Assembly: GCA_012862575.1 (NCBI GenBank)
Contig: BLSF01000010.1
Location: forward strand, 620,001-684,000
Source: Parietichytrium sp. I65-24A
Taxonomy: Eukaryota; Sar; Bigyra; Thraustochytrida; Thraustochytriidae
Direction of reading: 5' to 3'
DNA length: 64,000 nucleotides
A program made the position numbers and the translations under genes. This document shows positions 40,601 through 48,112 of this stretch, in pieces (the stretch's first letter is position 1; each line of letters begins with the position of its first letter). Under the pieces are notes generated by a model. That model searched no databases, was not told where the DNA came from, and saw nothing but the letters and a program-made list of their open reading frames with translations.

Positions 40601-41364
40601 TTGGACTCCACTTCGAATACCCTACCGCCGGAATCAGTGACGGTACTCGTCAGGAATTTCCAGGTCAAGCACTTTTCAAGCAGGGAAAGGCAGGACCTCA
40701 GCACATTGACACCAAGTTCGCCATTGACAATGCCGACATTTTGCGCCACGCTTGTGATATGGTTTACAGTAAAAGAGAGGGTTTCCTTGAGCCCCGCCTT
40801 TTCAAAGCTTTCGTGACATCGCCGGTGAAAGCCAAACGACATTCCGATTGCAGTCGTCTTATTCGAAGAAAAGCTGAATTCATCCACGAGTGCGTTTAGG
40901 AACTCGAAGGTGATCAGGGCGTTCATGGTTAGCGGCTCGTTCGGCCTCATTTGGAGCATTGCGGACAAGTTTTCGAAAAGTTGGTTCTTGGACTGTGCGA
41001 GACTCGGGTCGTCCTCGTCAAGCCAGCCGCGTTTCCACATGATGGCGGAGGTGTACAGCAGCTGATTCCAGACCACCTTTTGCATGGACGACGCTCTGTT
41101 GCACACCATCGCGAAAAGTTCCTGCCTCAGCGCCGATCTTCCCTCGGGGTTCATGGCGGCCCATTGGTCCACGGCAGCCTGCCTTAGCATCAGCGCGGCG
41201 TGGAACTGCGCCATGGCATTGGGCGACTGCTCCAGCACCTGCTTCGCCGCGGGTATCGCAAACACCGACTTGCGCAGCTCCAGCAGCTTTTGCTCCGATG
41301 CATTCTGCGTCACATCCTGGCACGCTTGCACTAGCTCCGTTGCCACTTGTTCCACGCTCGCCAT
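37636..41364 (-). CDS. XPO4: Exportin-4 (karyopherin-beta)
   Basis: 1242-residue nuclear transport receptor built of alpha-helical HEAT-type repeats. The match to XPO4 is seen along the whole length: MWKRGWLDEDDP near 109-120, LVDEFSFSSNKTTAIGMSFG around 160-180, a FADEDTTPGSP segment in the C-terminal third, then SLVFPLLTDELLQIP, and a C-terminus ending in FVNEVRGFMRKR. Exportin-4 carries cargoes such as eIF5A and Smad3 out of the nucleus with RanGTP and also imports some factors. The length is similar to the roughly 1150 residues in animals. The ATG at 41364 gives the expected N-terminal helix pair. Yeasts lack this exportin, which argues against a yeast-like fungus. Confidence 0.9.
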   Translation of the reverse strand: MASVEQVATELVQACQDVTQNASEQKLLELRKSVFAIPAAKQVLEQSPNAMAQFHAALMLRQAAVDQWAAMNPEGRSALRQELFAMVCNRASSMQKVVWNQLLYTSAIMWKRGWLDEDDPSLAQSKNQLFENLSAMLQMRPNEPLTMNALITFEFLNALVDEFSFSSNKTTAIGMSFGFHRRCHESFEKAGLKETLSFTVNHITSVAQNVGIVNGELGVNVLRSCLSLLEKCLTWKFLTSTVTDSGGRVFEVESNFAQSSGHISTNLESRPSAEWRDFLLGERLLMETLHRLYMEIRSWSYSSGPRGADEVPHLVRQLLLLLASMNGAIFVDDNQKIVYLERILQMSLFGIIANPIAPIHVAAGVTETQSSGSQETHAAFCAAGGAECLDMCTLLSRVVKNFEASKFVLVPNFSSSVQRIVELCKALLDGALISAKASDAIDIDSSWIMDAFGQILDFWVTLSSWAAYGSSDGNPQDISARETLQSVSSYVFQYYTEKRMSLARLAIELEGEESDFAAQEDFEDPTVLHDHLSAIAVIARVDAANNAPFLTNAFKTYQARLSQAMEAPFNEAVLKESTMLSEELFWLVLLTAFFLADPAEGERPMIPKPILRISKAFSDSHQLTMSSSSDLALQDPVVQLSWCLLRFVDFESQRLLASRGNDERLSPLLAEKALVAVSRWSASYLAPEAVIYATRNNTKLTPGLPVSIQICFGPTDQGKQIIDFLVKASSIYLSSWGTEEAVCDAALELLSAIAQNSAAQKLLSQSATWDELCAAFIHSAQHQQWSPLSGLTPQSQGVLLKVLLYKLAVAAQAPAKKIELCNAQFEQLFAPVSNRLMSTANPLLEQSAQGGKASQPHCLSDPRWMQDFDRLQNMYVSASRAADCGPLASWTRNVILHSFASAWLNMATAAAYFLHNVGLSNASSASTSSLRIIRSVLDLIAAVVKNTLPTANPTQAQNLLQGCEKIIHVYGEYYKLLASSKNVTKFEEEDWAADVLLILQMLTCISEWSGFNFADEDTTPGSPKEDRSSIVVLQGVSLVFPLLTDELLQIPQITEQLFVLLTAMVHSYPNEIATLTTEMFRPIITALTFGMTDHREQVSRRSFEAISELAQLHYEAITERKGPGIGHNLYALGQGGPSVFLHLLQQAFSFIIFQSFPSGLLSPAANAMLALILCEQQNYESMVNQMVLNQPEPELRERLMHSFQQLTSRDLASLSLQRATRNTFQANLLSFVNEVRGFMRKR

Positions 41365-41650
41365 CGCCGACCGGGGCTCGCACTTTCAGCCTTTCAACGC
41401 TCTCCCCAACACAACCAAGTTCTCAACTACACAAGCACACAAGTACACAAGTACACAAGAATCCGCCAAACTGCTGCTTGATCAAAATGCGTGATCCTAC
41501 TTTTCCTTCCTTCTTGCTCTTCTTGCTCTTCTCCTCTTCTGCCGACCAAACCAACTGCCTTCCTCTCCCCTGGCCCTCATGCGCAGCACTATCGCATGCT
41601 ATCACCTATCTATAACTCCTCTCTGCCTCTCTGCGCACTACCTATCCCCT

Positions 41651-41654
<4 letters not shown>

Positions 41655-41695
<41 letters not shown>

Positions 41696-41849
41696 GTCTC
41701 TTTTTCTATCTCGCTAGCTAGGGCCTNCCTCCTCGTCTCTCTCTCTCTCTCTCTCTCTCTGACTCTCTGTCTCTCTGTCTCTGTCTCTGTCTCTGCAAGG
41801 TTTGCTCACGCACGAAACTTGCCGCTCTCCCACTCACTCATCCCACTCA

Positions 41850-41894
<45 letters not shown>

Positions 41895-41919
41895 TTTTCT
41901 ATCTCGCTAGCTAGGGCCT
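41655..41919. repeat. CT microsatellite with a duplicated CTAGCTAGGGCCT junction and one N
   Basis: Two copies of a block CT(n)-TTTTTCTATCTCGCTAGC followed by TAGGGCCT end at 41726 and 41919, about 193 bp apart. The single ambiguous base is at 41727, exactly where the copies diverge, so the array was probably hard to assemble. Confidence 0.8.
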
Positions 41920-42140
41920 AGTACTCAGTACGAAGCTACCAGAGATAGCTAGCTGGGTTACATGGCTTAGGTATAGTACTTGTTTTATAGGGACTCGGTA
42001 ATGGTATCCTATTTGCGAGGAAGGGAGGGAAGGAAGGCGATGAGCTGAGCGAATAAACGATATTTTTTGAAAAATTGAATTAATTTTTAAATAAAAATGC
42101 ATTTTTTTAGGGAACTGTAAAGGAAAGTGAAAGTAATAGC

Positions 42141-42299
42141 TCGACAAAATATTTTTTGTCGATCGAAGCTGGCAGCATCGGTTGGCAGAGATGACGATGT
42201 ATGGATTGGGATGTATTGGCAAACGGACGGCAGCTACGGCGGCGCTTCAACCAGTTGTCGTATATGTAAATACGAAAATCGTATTTCGATATCGAAATA
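42141..42299. promoter_or_regulatory. Two strong inverted repeats upstream of CMC1
   Basis: The first pairs TCGACAAAA (42141-42149) with TTTTGTCGA (42154-42162) around a 4-base loop. The second is the 18-bp perfect palindrome TATTTCGATATCGAAATA (42282-42299), preceded by a small TACGA/TCGTA hairpin. They lie 320-480 bp upstream of the CMC1 ATG. A dimeric factor site or cruciform is possible; no factor is known to me. Confidence 0.35.
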
Positions 42300-42618
42300 T
42301 ACAATTTCCCTCCTCAGTAAAGTCGCGTTTTGCACGCACTACACTCACTCATACTCCTCTCTCTGTCCATTGCTAGAAGCCAAATATTACAAGATCAAGC
42401 CTGCCCTCTCGGCACATTACCCTCGCGTATTTCACGTACTCTACTACTACATTCCTAACCAGTGGCTCTACATCCGCACACATCTGTGCTCCGTATTTGC
42501 CGATATCGTACGTGCGGGGTAAGGTGGACGTACGCCGGAGTCGGTTTCTGTAACGGTCTTTGAGGAAAGAGGAAAGACGAAAGAGGAGCGTATCCGTTGG
42601 CGCAGTTGTGGGAAGAAG

Positions 42619-43444
42619 ATGGGGGACGAACAGGTGAAAGATGGCGCGGCGGAGGAGGTCAAACCACAGCGGTGGTCAAAGGCAGCAGACGAGGTTAGTT
42701 TCTTTCGGGGCGCAGAGATTGTGAATTGTGGATTGTGGATTGTGAAATGTGGATTGTGAATTGTGAATTGTGGATTGTGGATTGTGTTGGCGGATGGATG
42801 GCGTCTGGGACAAACGTTTGCTGTGTGCATTGAATCATTTGATTTGATTTGATGTGATGTTCTGGTTTTGGTTTTGGTTTTGGTTTTGGTTTTGGTTGTG
42901 GTTTTGGTTTTGGTTTTGGTTGTGGTTTTGGTTTTGGTTGTGGTTTTGGTTTTGGTTGTGGTTGTGGTTTTGGTTTTGGTTGTGGTTCGCAGTTGCGAAT
43001 TTGAAGGTTGGGCATGTGCGCTGACTGTTGTGGTGCGGTTACGGTTGATTTGGGAGCTCAGAAACTGCGAAAGATGTTTTTGGCAGAGGCAAGGGGAAAG
43101 TGCGAGCACAAGGTCCGCGAGTTTGTGGAGTGCTCGAAGAGGGAGGGGATCAAAGTTGTGTTCAATTGTAGGGAAGAGAACAAGGAGATGAACGCATGCG
43201 TAGCGCAGTACACTTCGCCGGAGCAGTTTAGCTCTTATAGGGCCGAGAAAATTGTACGTTGAAGCGTCCTTTTGTCAACCCTTTTGAAACGGAGAGAATT
43301 TCTAACCTTACGCCCGTGTATGATCTCCTTTTCGGCTCTTTCACGCTACTTTTGACATTCCATGCTCTGCTACAGGCACAATTCTTGCGTGAGGGAAAGA
43401 TCATCATAGACTCTGACGCCGCGCGCGTTGGCCCGCCAAAGTAA
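42619..43444 (+). CDS. CMC1: CMC1-like twin CX9C protein (three exons)
   Basis: Spliced gene: exon 1 42619-42693, exon 2 43062-43253, exon 3 43376-43444, giving 111 residues. Donors are GTTAGT and GTACGT, acceptors are CTCAG and TACAG, and both introns are phase 0. The protein has the twin CX9C pattern C39-x9-C49 and C61-x9-C71 that is oxidised by Mia40 in the mitochondrial intermembrane space. Sequence around it (KLRKMFLAEARGKCEHKVREF) and the length fit CMC1, which supports cytochrome c oxidase assembly by stabilising COX1 with COA3. The C-terminus reads FLREGKIIIDSDAARVGPPK. Intron 1 is 368 bp and full of short tandem repeats; intron 2 is 122 bp. The next gene on the same strand starts 630 bp downstream. 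Exon joins are inferred from the sequence only. Confidence 0.83.
42716..42992. repeat. Intronic short repeats: ATTGTGG-type and (GGTTTT)n
   Basis: Within CMC1 intron 1. From 42716 to 42786 there are about eight degenerate 8-9 bp GATTGTGGA units. From 42865 to 42988 a GGTTTT hexamer array is interrupted by GGTTGT units. They leave the splice sites intact. Confidence 0.85.
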
Positions 43445-44077
43445 ATCAGCGCGATTTATTACTACCTCGTTAATTTGAAGCAGGCCCATGTCAGTAGTTT
43501 GTTGAGATGAAGCAACTTAGATCTGATCTAGTGAAAAATTGTCTTACATAGTTCATCTTTCTCCTTCAGATCAGCCCGGAAATTGGGCACCACCAGCTTT
43601 TGCAGCCAAGGCAGTTGACGCGCAGACAAGGCCGCCAGATCCCTGCTCGACTATAAACGATGTATAGATCGCTGGCTCAAACAAACGGCCGCCAGTCTCT
43701 TCTCGGGCATTCGTCAGATCGAACGACCAAGCAGAGAGTCGAGACTCAGGAATCGAGAATCGCGCACGAGCCGAAATGCAACTTACTTTTCCGTCCCGCC
43801 CGTTTCTTGCCAGTCCACTTGAAGTCGCAATTGACATGTGACAACTCTAATGGCAATCTCTCATCATCAGCGCTACTCACCCAGCTATCAGCACCCATAG
43901 CAAGCACATAAGCGGGAATCGAAGTTGGGTTGCTGGGTGCCACCTTTGTACTGCACGCGCGAGAGAGACCGAGCCAAGTGGCCAAGCAAGGAGCGAGGAA
44001 AGGAAGAGCGAACAGCACGGGACAACATTTGAATGTAACTAGATCGAAAGGTGCTTGGGCAAGTTGGATATTCAGCT
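43445..44077. other. Intergenic region between CMC1 and the Rieske reductase gene
   Basis: About 630 bases. On the minus strand two frames (43571-43837 and 43746-44018) contain possible donors and could be parts of a small spliced gene, but no family is recognisable, so no gene is called. Confidence 0.35.
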
Positions 44078-45864
44078 ATGGTATTCCAAAAAGTAGCCGG
44101 CGCCAGCGCTCTGGGAGCTGACCGACAGAGGCTTCACGTGGTAAGTTTGGAGTGTTTGTGCGCGTGTTTTGGGATTTCATGTTCGGAGTTAAAAGCTAGG
44201 TTCATGGCGCAAAGCGGTAAACCGCGCAACTGTATTGGAATGGAAGCGACGCGAGGTGCTGACTGACGGGCTTGCTTGCACGTGTGGTGGCGGGACTTGG
44301 GCAGTGCGTGGAAGGCAGATATGTGAGCGTAATTCGGCACAAGGGCAAGCTCTATTGCATAGACAGCACATGTTATCACACTGGCGGACCGCTGGGAAAT
44401 GGCGACATTGAAGATGTTCAAGGCGAGGCGTGTATTACGTGCCCATGGCACATGTACCAGATCACTCTGGAGGATGGTGCCAAGTTGTACGAGTCACTCG
44501 TACCTGGGCCCAATAACAAACTTGTTCCCGGAGGGTGGAAAAAGAAGGCGCACGCGCAGCGCGTCCACGCCGTGGAAAGGCGTGACGATGGAATCTACGT
44601 TGAGCTGAATCTTGATGGCCAGTGGGACAGCGATGTTTACGGCACTTCGGCAATGTGCGGAAGCAAGCTTCAAGGCAATAGCGGCGGGCGTCAGAGACAA
44701 TCCAACGAGGGCAATATACACTCGAGATCGCCGTTTGGCGCTCCGTTGCCGCAGCGTAGCGGACACATTTTGAATCCAAATTCTCCGTATGCGAAAAACA
44801 GCGCGCCGTCGACGGGCCTCCTGAATTTAACGACGCCAGCGTCACCTGCACCTGCTCCGAAGAATTCGTTCTCGGAGGGCGAGGAGGATTCTGACGACTT
44901 TCTCGACGATGAAGAACTTGGCGACGACCGCAATCTTGCCAAAGTAAACACCTACGTGGCATTTAGAATAGACAGCATTGAAAAGGATGGCCAAAGTGGC
45001 CTACGCATGCGCCTGTCACCCAGTGATGCAGGGAGCAGAGGTGCCATTTTTCACCAGCTAACTGGGCTTGATCCAAGTCTTTCGCCGGAGAGTCACATGC
45101 AACAGGCAATGGTGGAGCCAGGCTTTCTGTTTAACACCTTTCATGTCAGTATTGGCATGGAGATTGATGGAGAGATAGTAGAGCGGCCCTTCACCCCCAT
45201 CGTGTCTGCACTGCGGATGCTGCAACAAGTGCAGAAGAAGCCGGGCGATGGGCCGGACTCAAGCTTGATAGAGTTGGCGATAAGGACGTATGAAAACGGA
45301 GCGTTGACAAGTAACTTGAGAAAACTGTATGCGAACGACATGATCTACGTCGGAAAAGGCTCCGCGGCGGCGCGCACCGTAGTAAATCCGAGCATAGTAC
45401 CACCGAGCGACTTGACAACTCTTTTCTTGTTTGCGGGGGGAAGCGGGGTGACCCCGCTTCTGCAGATTTTGCAAAATCTAATTGACGCGTATGCGATGAA
45501 CCCAGATATGCTGCAAAGCCTCTCTTCAGTCGTGTTCGTCTGTGCAAATAAGTCTGTGAATAGGGCTTTGGCGCTGGATAGGTTGGAGTCTATGTGTAAG
45601 TCTGCAGAAGGCCTAGGTTCAAAGATCCACATCCTTCACTTGCTCGGTGAAGAGCCGCCCATGGGCTTGGTCCCCGTGCACGGGGAGGTGCGGGCAAACG
45701 TGCCAATTGGTGACGAGAAGCTGTTGGAAGAGCTCGGTGTTGGGAGTGGACCTGGCCAGGTGTTTGTGTGGTGCGGCCCTCCGGGCTTCAACGAGGCCTT
45801 GCGCAAAAGCCTTTCGGAGTACTTTGACATTGCCCCTGCACAGTGCATCGAGTACGCTGGCTAG
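44078..45864 (+). CDS. Rieske [2Fe-2S] domain fused to a cytochrome-b5-reductase-type module (two exons)
   Basis: Spliced gene: exon 1 44078-44140, intron 44141-44304 (GTAAGT...GGCAG), exon 2 44305-45864, 540 residues. Without the intron the frame has no ATG because a TGA lies at 44260-44262. With it the Rieske fold is complete: KVAGASALGADRQRLHV joins CVEGRYVSVIRH. Ligands are C44-x-H46 and C67-x2-H70. A disordered Ser/Pro and acidic linker (about 135-240) leads to an FAD/NADH reductase domain: RPFTPIV (315-321) for FAD, AGGSGVTP (398-405) and CGPPGF (511-516) for the nicotinamide nucleotide. Electrons could pass from NAD(P)H via FAD to the 2Fe-2S centre and on to an unknown acceptor. The plan is like Ncb5or, with Rieske replacing cytochrome b5. 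No targeting peptide or membrane anchor is seen. Confidence 0.84.
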
Positions 45865-46068
45865 ACAGCTGCTCGCAACCGTGTTAACCTATAAATCTCG
45901 CACGCTTCCGGGAGCAGGAAAAGAAAGATAGACGCATAAAGAGAGAGGGGAGAGGGAGAGAGAGAGAGACGGAGAGGGAAAACTAGAAGAAGATAAAATC
46001 GTTCACTTGGAAAGACATATACTGTACACGTCAACATTTTCGCTGTTTTTTTTTTCATGGCTTGACAC

Positions 46069-46272
46069 TTACTCCGTCTTATCTGTTGGCTTGGATTCCG
46101 CCTGCGCCACCATTTCAAAAGCGTTGTTCCACCTCGCCAACACTTGCACCGCTTGAGCAGAGATCTCGTTCATCTCCTCGAATGACTCACAGGCTTTTTC
46201 TAGCTGCTTTGCCACTCCCGCAGTGGAGTCGCGCAACACGCGAAGGTGCTCCAGCTCCTCTAGTTTTGACAT
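46069..46272 (-). CDS. Small Dad2-like DASH kinetochore subunit
   Basis: 67-residue helical protein starting at the ATG at 46272. Its sequence MSKLEELEHLRVLRDSTAG, followed by a helix to QAVQVLARWNNAFEMVAQ (about 40-57), has the spacing and residues of the Dad2 family, including the conserved VLA-x-W-x-N core. DASH/Dam1 rings couple kinetochores to microtubule ends. DASH is best known from fungi but occurs patchily in other eukaryotes. The gene converges on the Rieske gene with 204 bp between stops. The short length makes the match uncertain; any small coiled-coil protein could share part of the pattern, but the Trp-Asn core is telling. Confidence 0.5.
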   Translation of the reverse strand: MSKLEELEHLRVLRDSTAGVAKQLEKACESFEEMNEISAQAVQVLARWNNAFEMVAQAESKPTDKTE

Positions 46273-47047
46273 GTTGTGATATCTCCCCCGTCGGGCCCCG
46301 CTTCTCCAGGCTCCCAATTGATCCCTCCGTTCCTCAGCGACTTTTTTCCTTTTGCGCCGCGTGCTTTCCCTGGCTTACTTGGCTTGGGTCTGACTAAAGT
46401 TCACGTCGAAGTGGACTGCGCTCTCGAGTGAGACTGCGTGTGCCCGCCCACACCTGCGACTTGAAGCTCGATTGACTCTGGAATTTCACAATGAGCTTGC
46501 AGCTCGCTCTTTGCTTTCGCTTCCGCCTTTGCTGACACGGCGACAGAGACAGAACACACAACAACAGAGAAAGAAACACTCGTTTTTCGAAAGAGAGTCA
46601 ATTTTGAGTGTTGAGTTTTGTTGTTCAATGAATTTTGATAAAATAAACGAACGTCAAAGTATCGAAGCTCGATTTGATCGTAGTGAGCGGCGTAGCCAGG
46701 TGTAGGCGAAGTAGACTCTGCCAACCACCTGCCAGAGCGGTGTGTGAGTGAGGTATGAGAGCAGAGGTAGCAGAGGTATGCAGAGGTCCCGTGGATGCAT
46801 GGGGAAGGAAGAAAAGAGGGACGGTTTTGGGGCTCAAGAAACAGCAAGCAATCACAGAGAATGGTGTTTTCTTTCAGCTCGCTCACGTAAAAGCTCGGCA
46901 CAGGGGATTCCAAAATTGGAGACGTGGTCAGGGCGGCAAGTTTGGAGAACATGTCCAACTTGGGTCCTGATGGTCTTGAGTTTGGACTGATTCACCATTT
47001 TTCGCGGCAAATGTTTGTTCATAAAAGCGTTGTTGTTTCCTTCTGGT
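46273..47047. other. Intergenic region upstream of the Dad2-like gene
   Basis: About 775 bases between the start of the Dad2-like gene and the stop of the trypsin gene. A GCAGAGGT run is repeated near 46761-46788. No gene is seen. Confidence 0.45.
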
Positions 47048-48112
47048 CTACACCCAATTGTCTACGCGAGCAAGCATGCCGAGAGTTGCGCTGAGGAGCA
47101 AACCCGCTTGCCGAGCTGCGCTAGCATTGTCCAAAATCGTTGGCGTGATGGTGGGCTCCAGCTCTTGGCCCTCCTCGGGCATCGAATAAGTGTCGTAGCC
47201 GCTATCTTCGCTCAGGTCCTCGACATCGTCCTGTGGTAGGGTCTCGCCCCGGCTCTCTACGGATCCAGAGGACTGGAGGAAAGAGATGTATTCTATTAAG
47301 CCAGGGCTGACCTTTTCCAGGCGGGTCTCTCCGATGTGCTGCGCGATCCAAGGGAGATACTTGCTTACTCTTGTGTATACGCCGTACTTTTTTTTAGCAG
47401 CACAACCTTCCCCCCATGACACGATCCCAATGAGCACCGCCTGCGAATCTGAGCCTGCGCCATTGACGACGAGCGGGCCACCAGAATCGCCTTGGCAGGC
47501 GTCCTTGCCCCCGCTCTTGAAACCTGCACAGAGTGAGGTTGGAAATATAAGGTCTGACGAATAGGAGCCCTTCTGGGTGCATACCTTGTTGGAGACAACG
47601 GGGACATCGACTTCACGCAAAGGCGACACCATCTTTTGACCTTCCTCCGTGGTTCCCCATCCTAAAACGGTCGCTTGGGTGCCTGCGCTGTCCACGTCAC
47701 TTGTCACCGGAAGTGAGATTGGCCGAGTGCCCTTGATGGGCGAACGGAGCTGGACGAGAGCAATGTCATTTTCGATCTTGAATGGATCATACGCATGATG
47801 TCTGATCACCCTGCGCACTTTGCGCGCACGCATCGTCCGCTCTCGTGGGCCACCTTGGTCCATCTGGCCGAGAACAACTCTGGTCGCTGGGGTCTCTACG
47901 CAGTGTGCAGCAGTGACTACCCAATTGTTCGCCAACATCGTCCCTCCGCAAATGTGAGCGTTGTTTCTTTGCAGGCTGACTATCCACTTGGCAGACTTTG
48001 CATCCTCGACCAGCTTGCCACCAATGATTCTGCTTTCGGCGTTCTTCTCTTGGCTGGTGACTCCTTGCGCAGCAAACAAGAAGCCCCACACTACTGCGTG
48101 CGAGAGTCGCAT
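47048..48112 (-). CDS. Secreted trypsin-like serine protease (S1A)
   Basis: 354-residue protease from the ATG at 48112; upstream reading would need a TTG start. A signal peptide (MRLSHAVVWGFLFAAQG, cleaved near 20) is followed by an activation site R28/IIGG. The catalytic triad is complete: H70 (TAAHC), D116 (ENDIAL), S210 (GDSGGP). D204, six residues before the serine, predicts cleavage after Arg/Lys. Cys pairs fit the usual disulfides. After the fold ends (about 265) there is an acidic tail of about 90 residues, with a final hydrophobic stretch (GLLLSATLGMLA) that might be a GPI or membrane signal, though it is followed by charged residues. Likely role is extracellular digestion; osmotrophic protists secrete such enzymes. 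A GTAAGT donor on the minus strand near 48306 suggests a 5'-UTR intron. Confidence 0.88.
   Translation of the reverse strand: MRLSHAVVWGFLFAAQGVTSQEKNAESRIIGGKLVEDAKSAKWIVSLQRNNAHICGGTMLANNWVVTAAHCVETPATRVVLGQMDQGGPRERTMRARKVRRVIRHHAYDPFKIENDIALVQLRSPIKGTRPISLPVTSDVDSAGTQATVLGWGTTEEGQKMVSPLREVDVPVVSNKVCTQKGSYSSDLIFPTSLCAGFKSGGKDACQGDSGGPLVVNGAGSDSQAVLIGIVSWGEGCAAKKKYGVYTRVSKYLPWIAQHIGETRLEKVSPGLIEYISFLQSSGSVESRGETLPQDDVEDLSEDSGYDTYSMPEEGQELEPTITPTILDNASAARQAGLLLSATLGMLARVDNWV

Larger units (their letters stand above)
41365..42618. other. Divergent promoter region with CT microsatellite and palindromes
   Basis: 1.25 kb between exportin-4 (-) and CMC1 (+). It holds a long CT/CTGT microsatellite (41655-41905), an AT-rich stretch near 42055-42110, and two strong inverted repeats at 42141-42299. 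The small frames are low complexity and not genes. Confidence 0.55.

Noticed and set aside
42865-42988. Internal telomere-like repeat (GGTTTT)
   Set aside because: It lies inside an intron, is interrupted by GGTTGT units, and sits among other simple repeats, so a telomeric origin is not needed.
42468-43109. 213-codon minus frame with Thr/Lys repeats
   Set aside because: It is the complement of the repeats in CMC1 intron 1; the plus strand has a well-supported spliced gene.
43571-44018. Possible small spliced gene on the minus strand between CMC1 and the Rieske gene
   Set aside because: Two overlapping frames with GTAAGT/GTGAGT donors exist, but no exon combination gave a recognisable protein and the region may just be the promoter of the Rieske gene.
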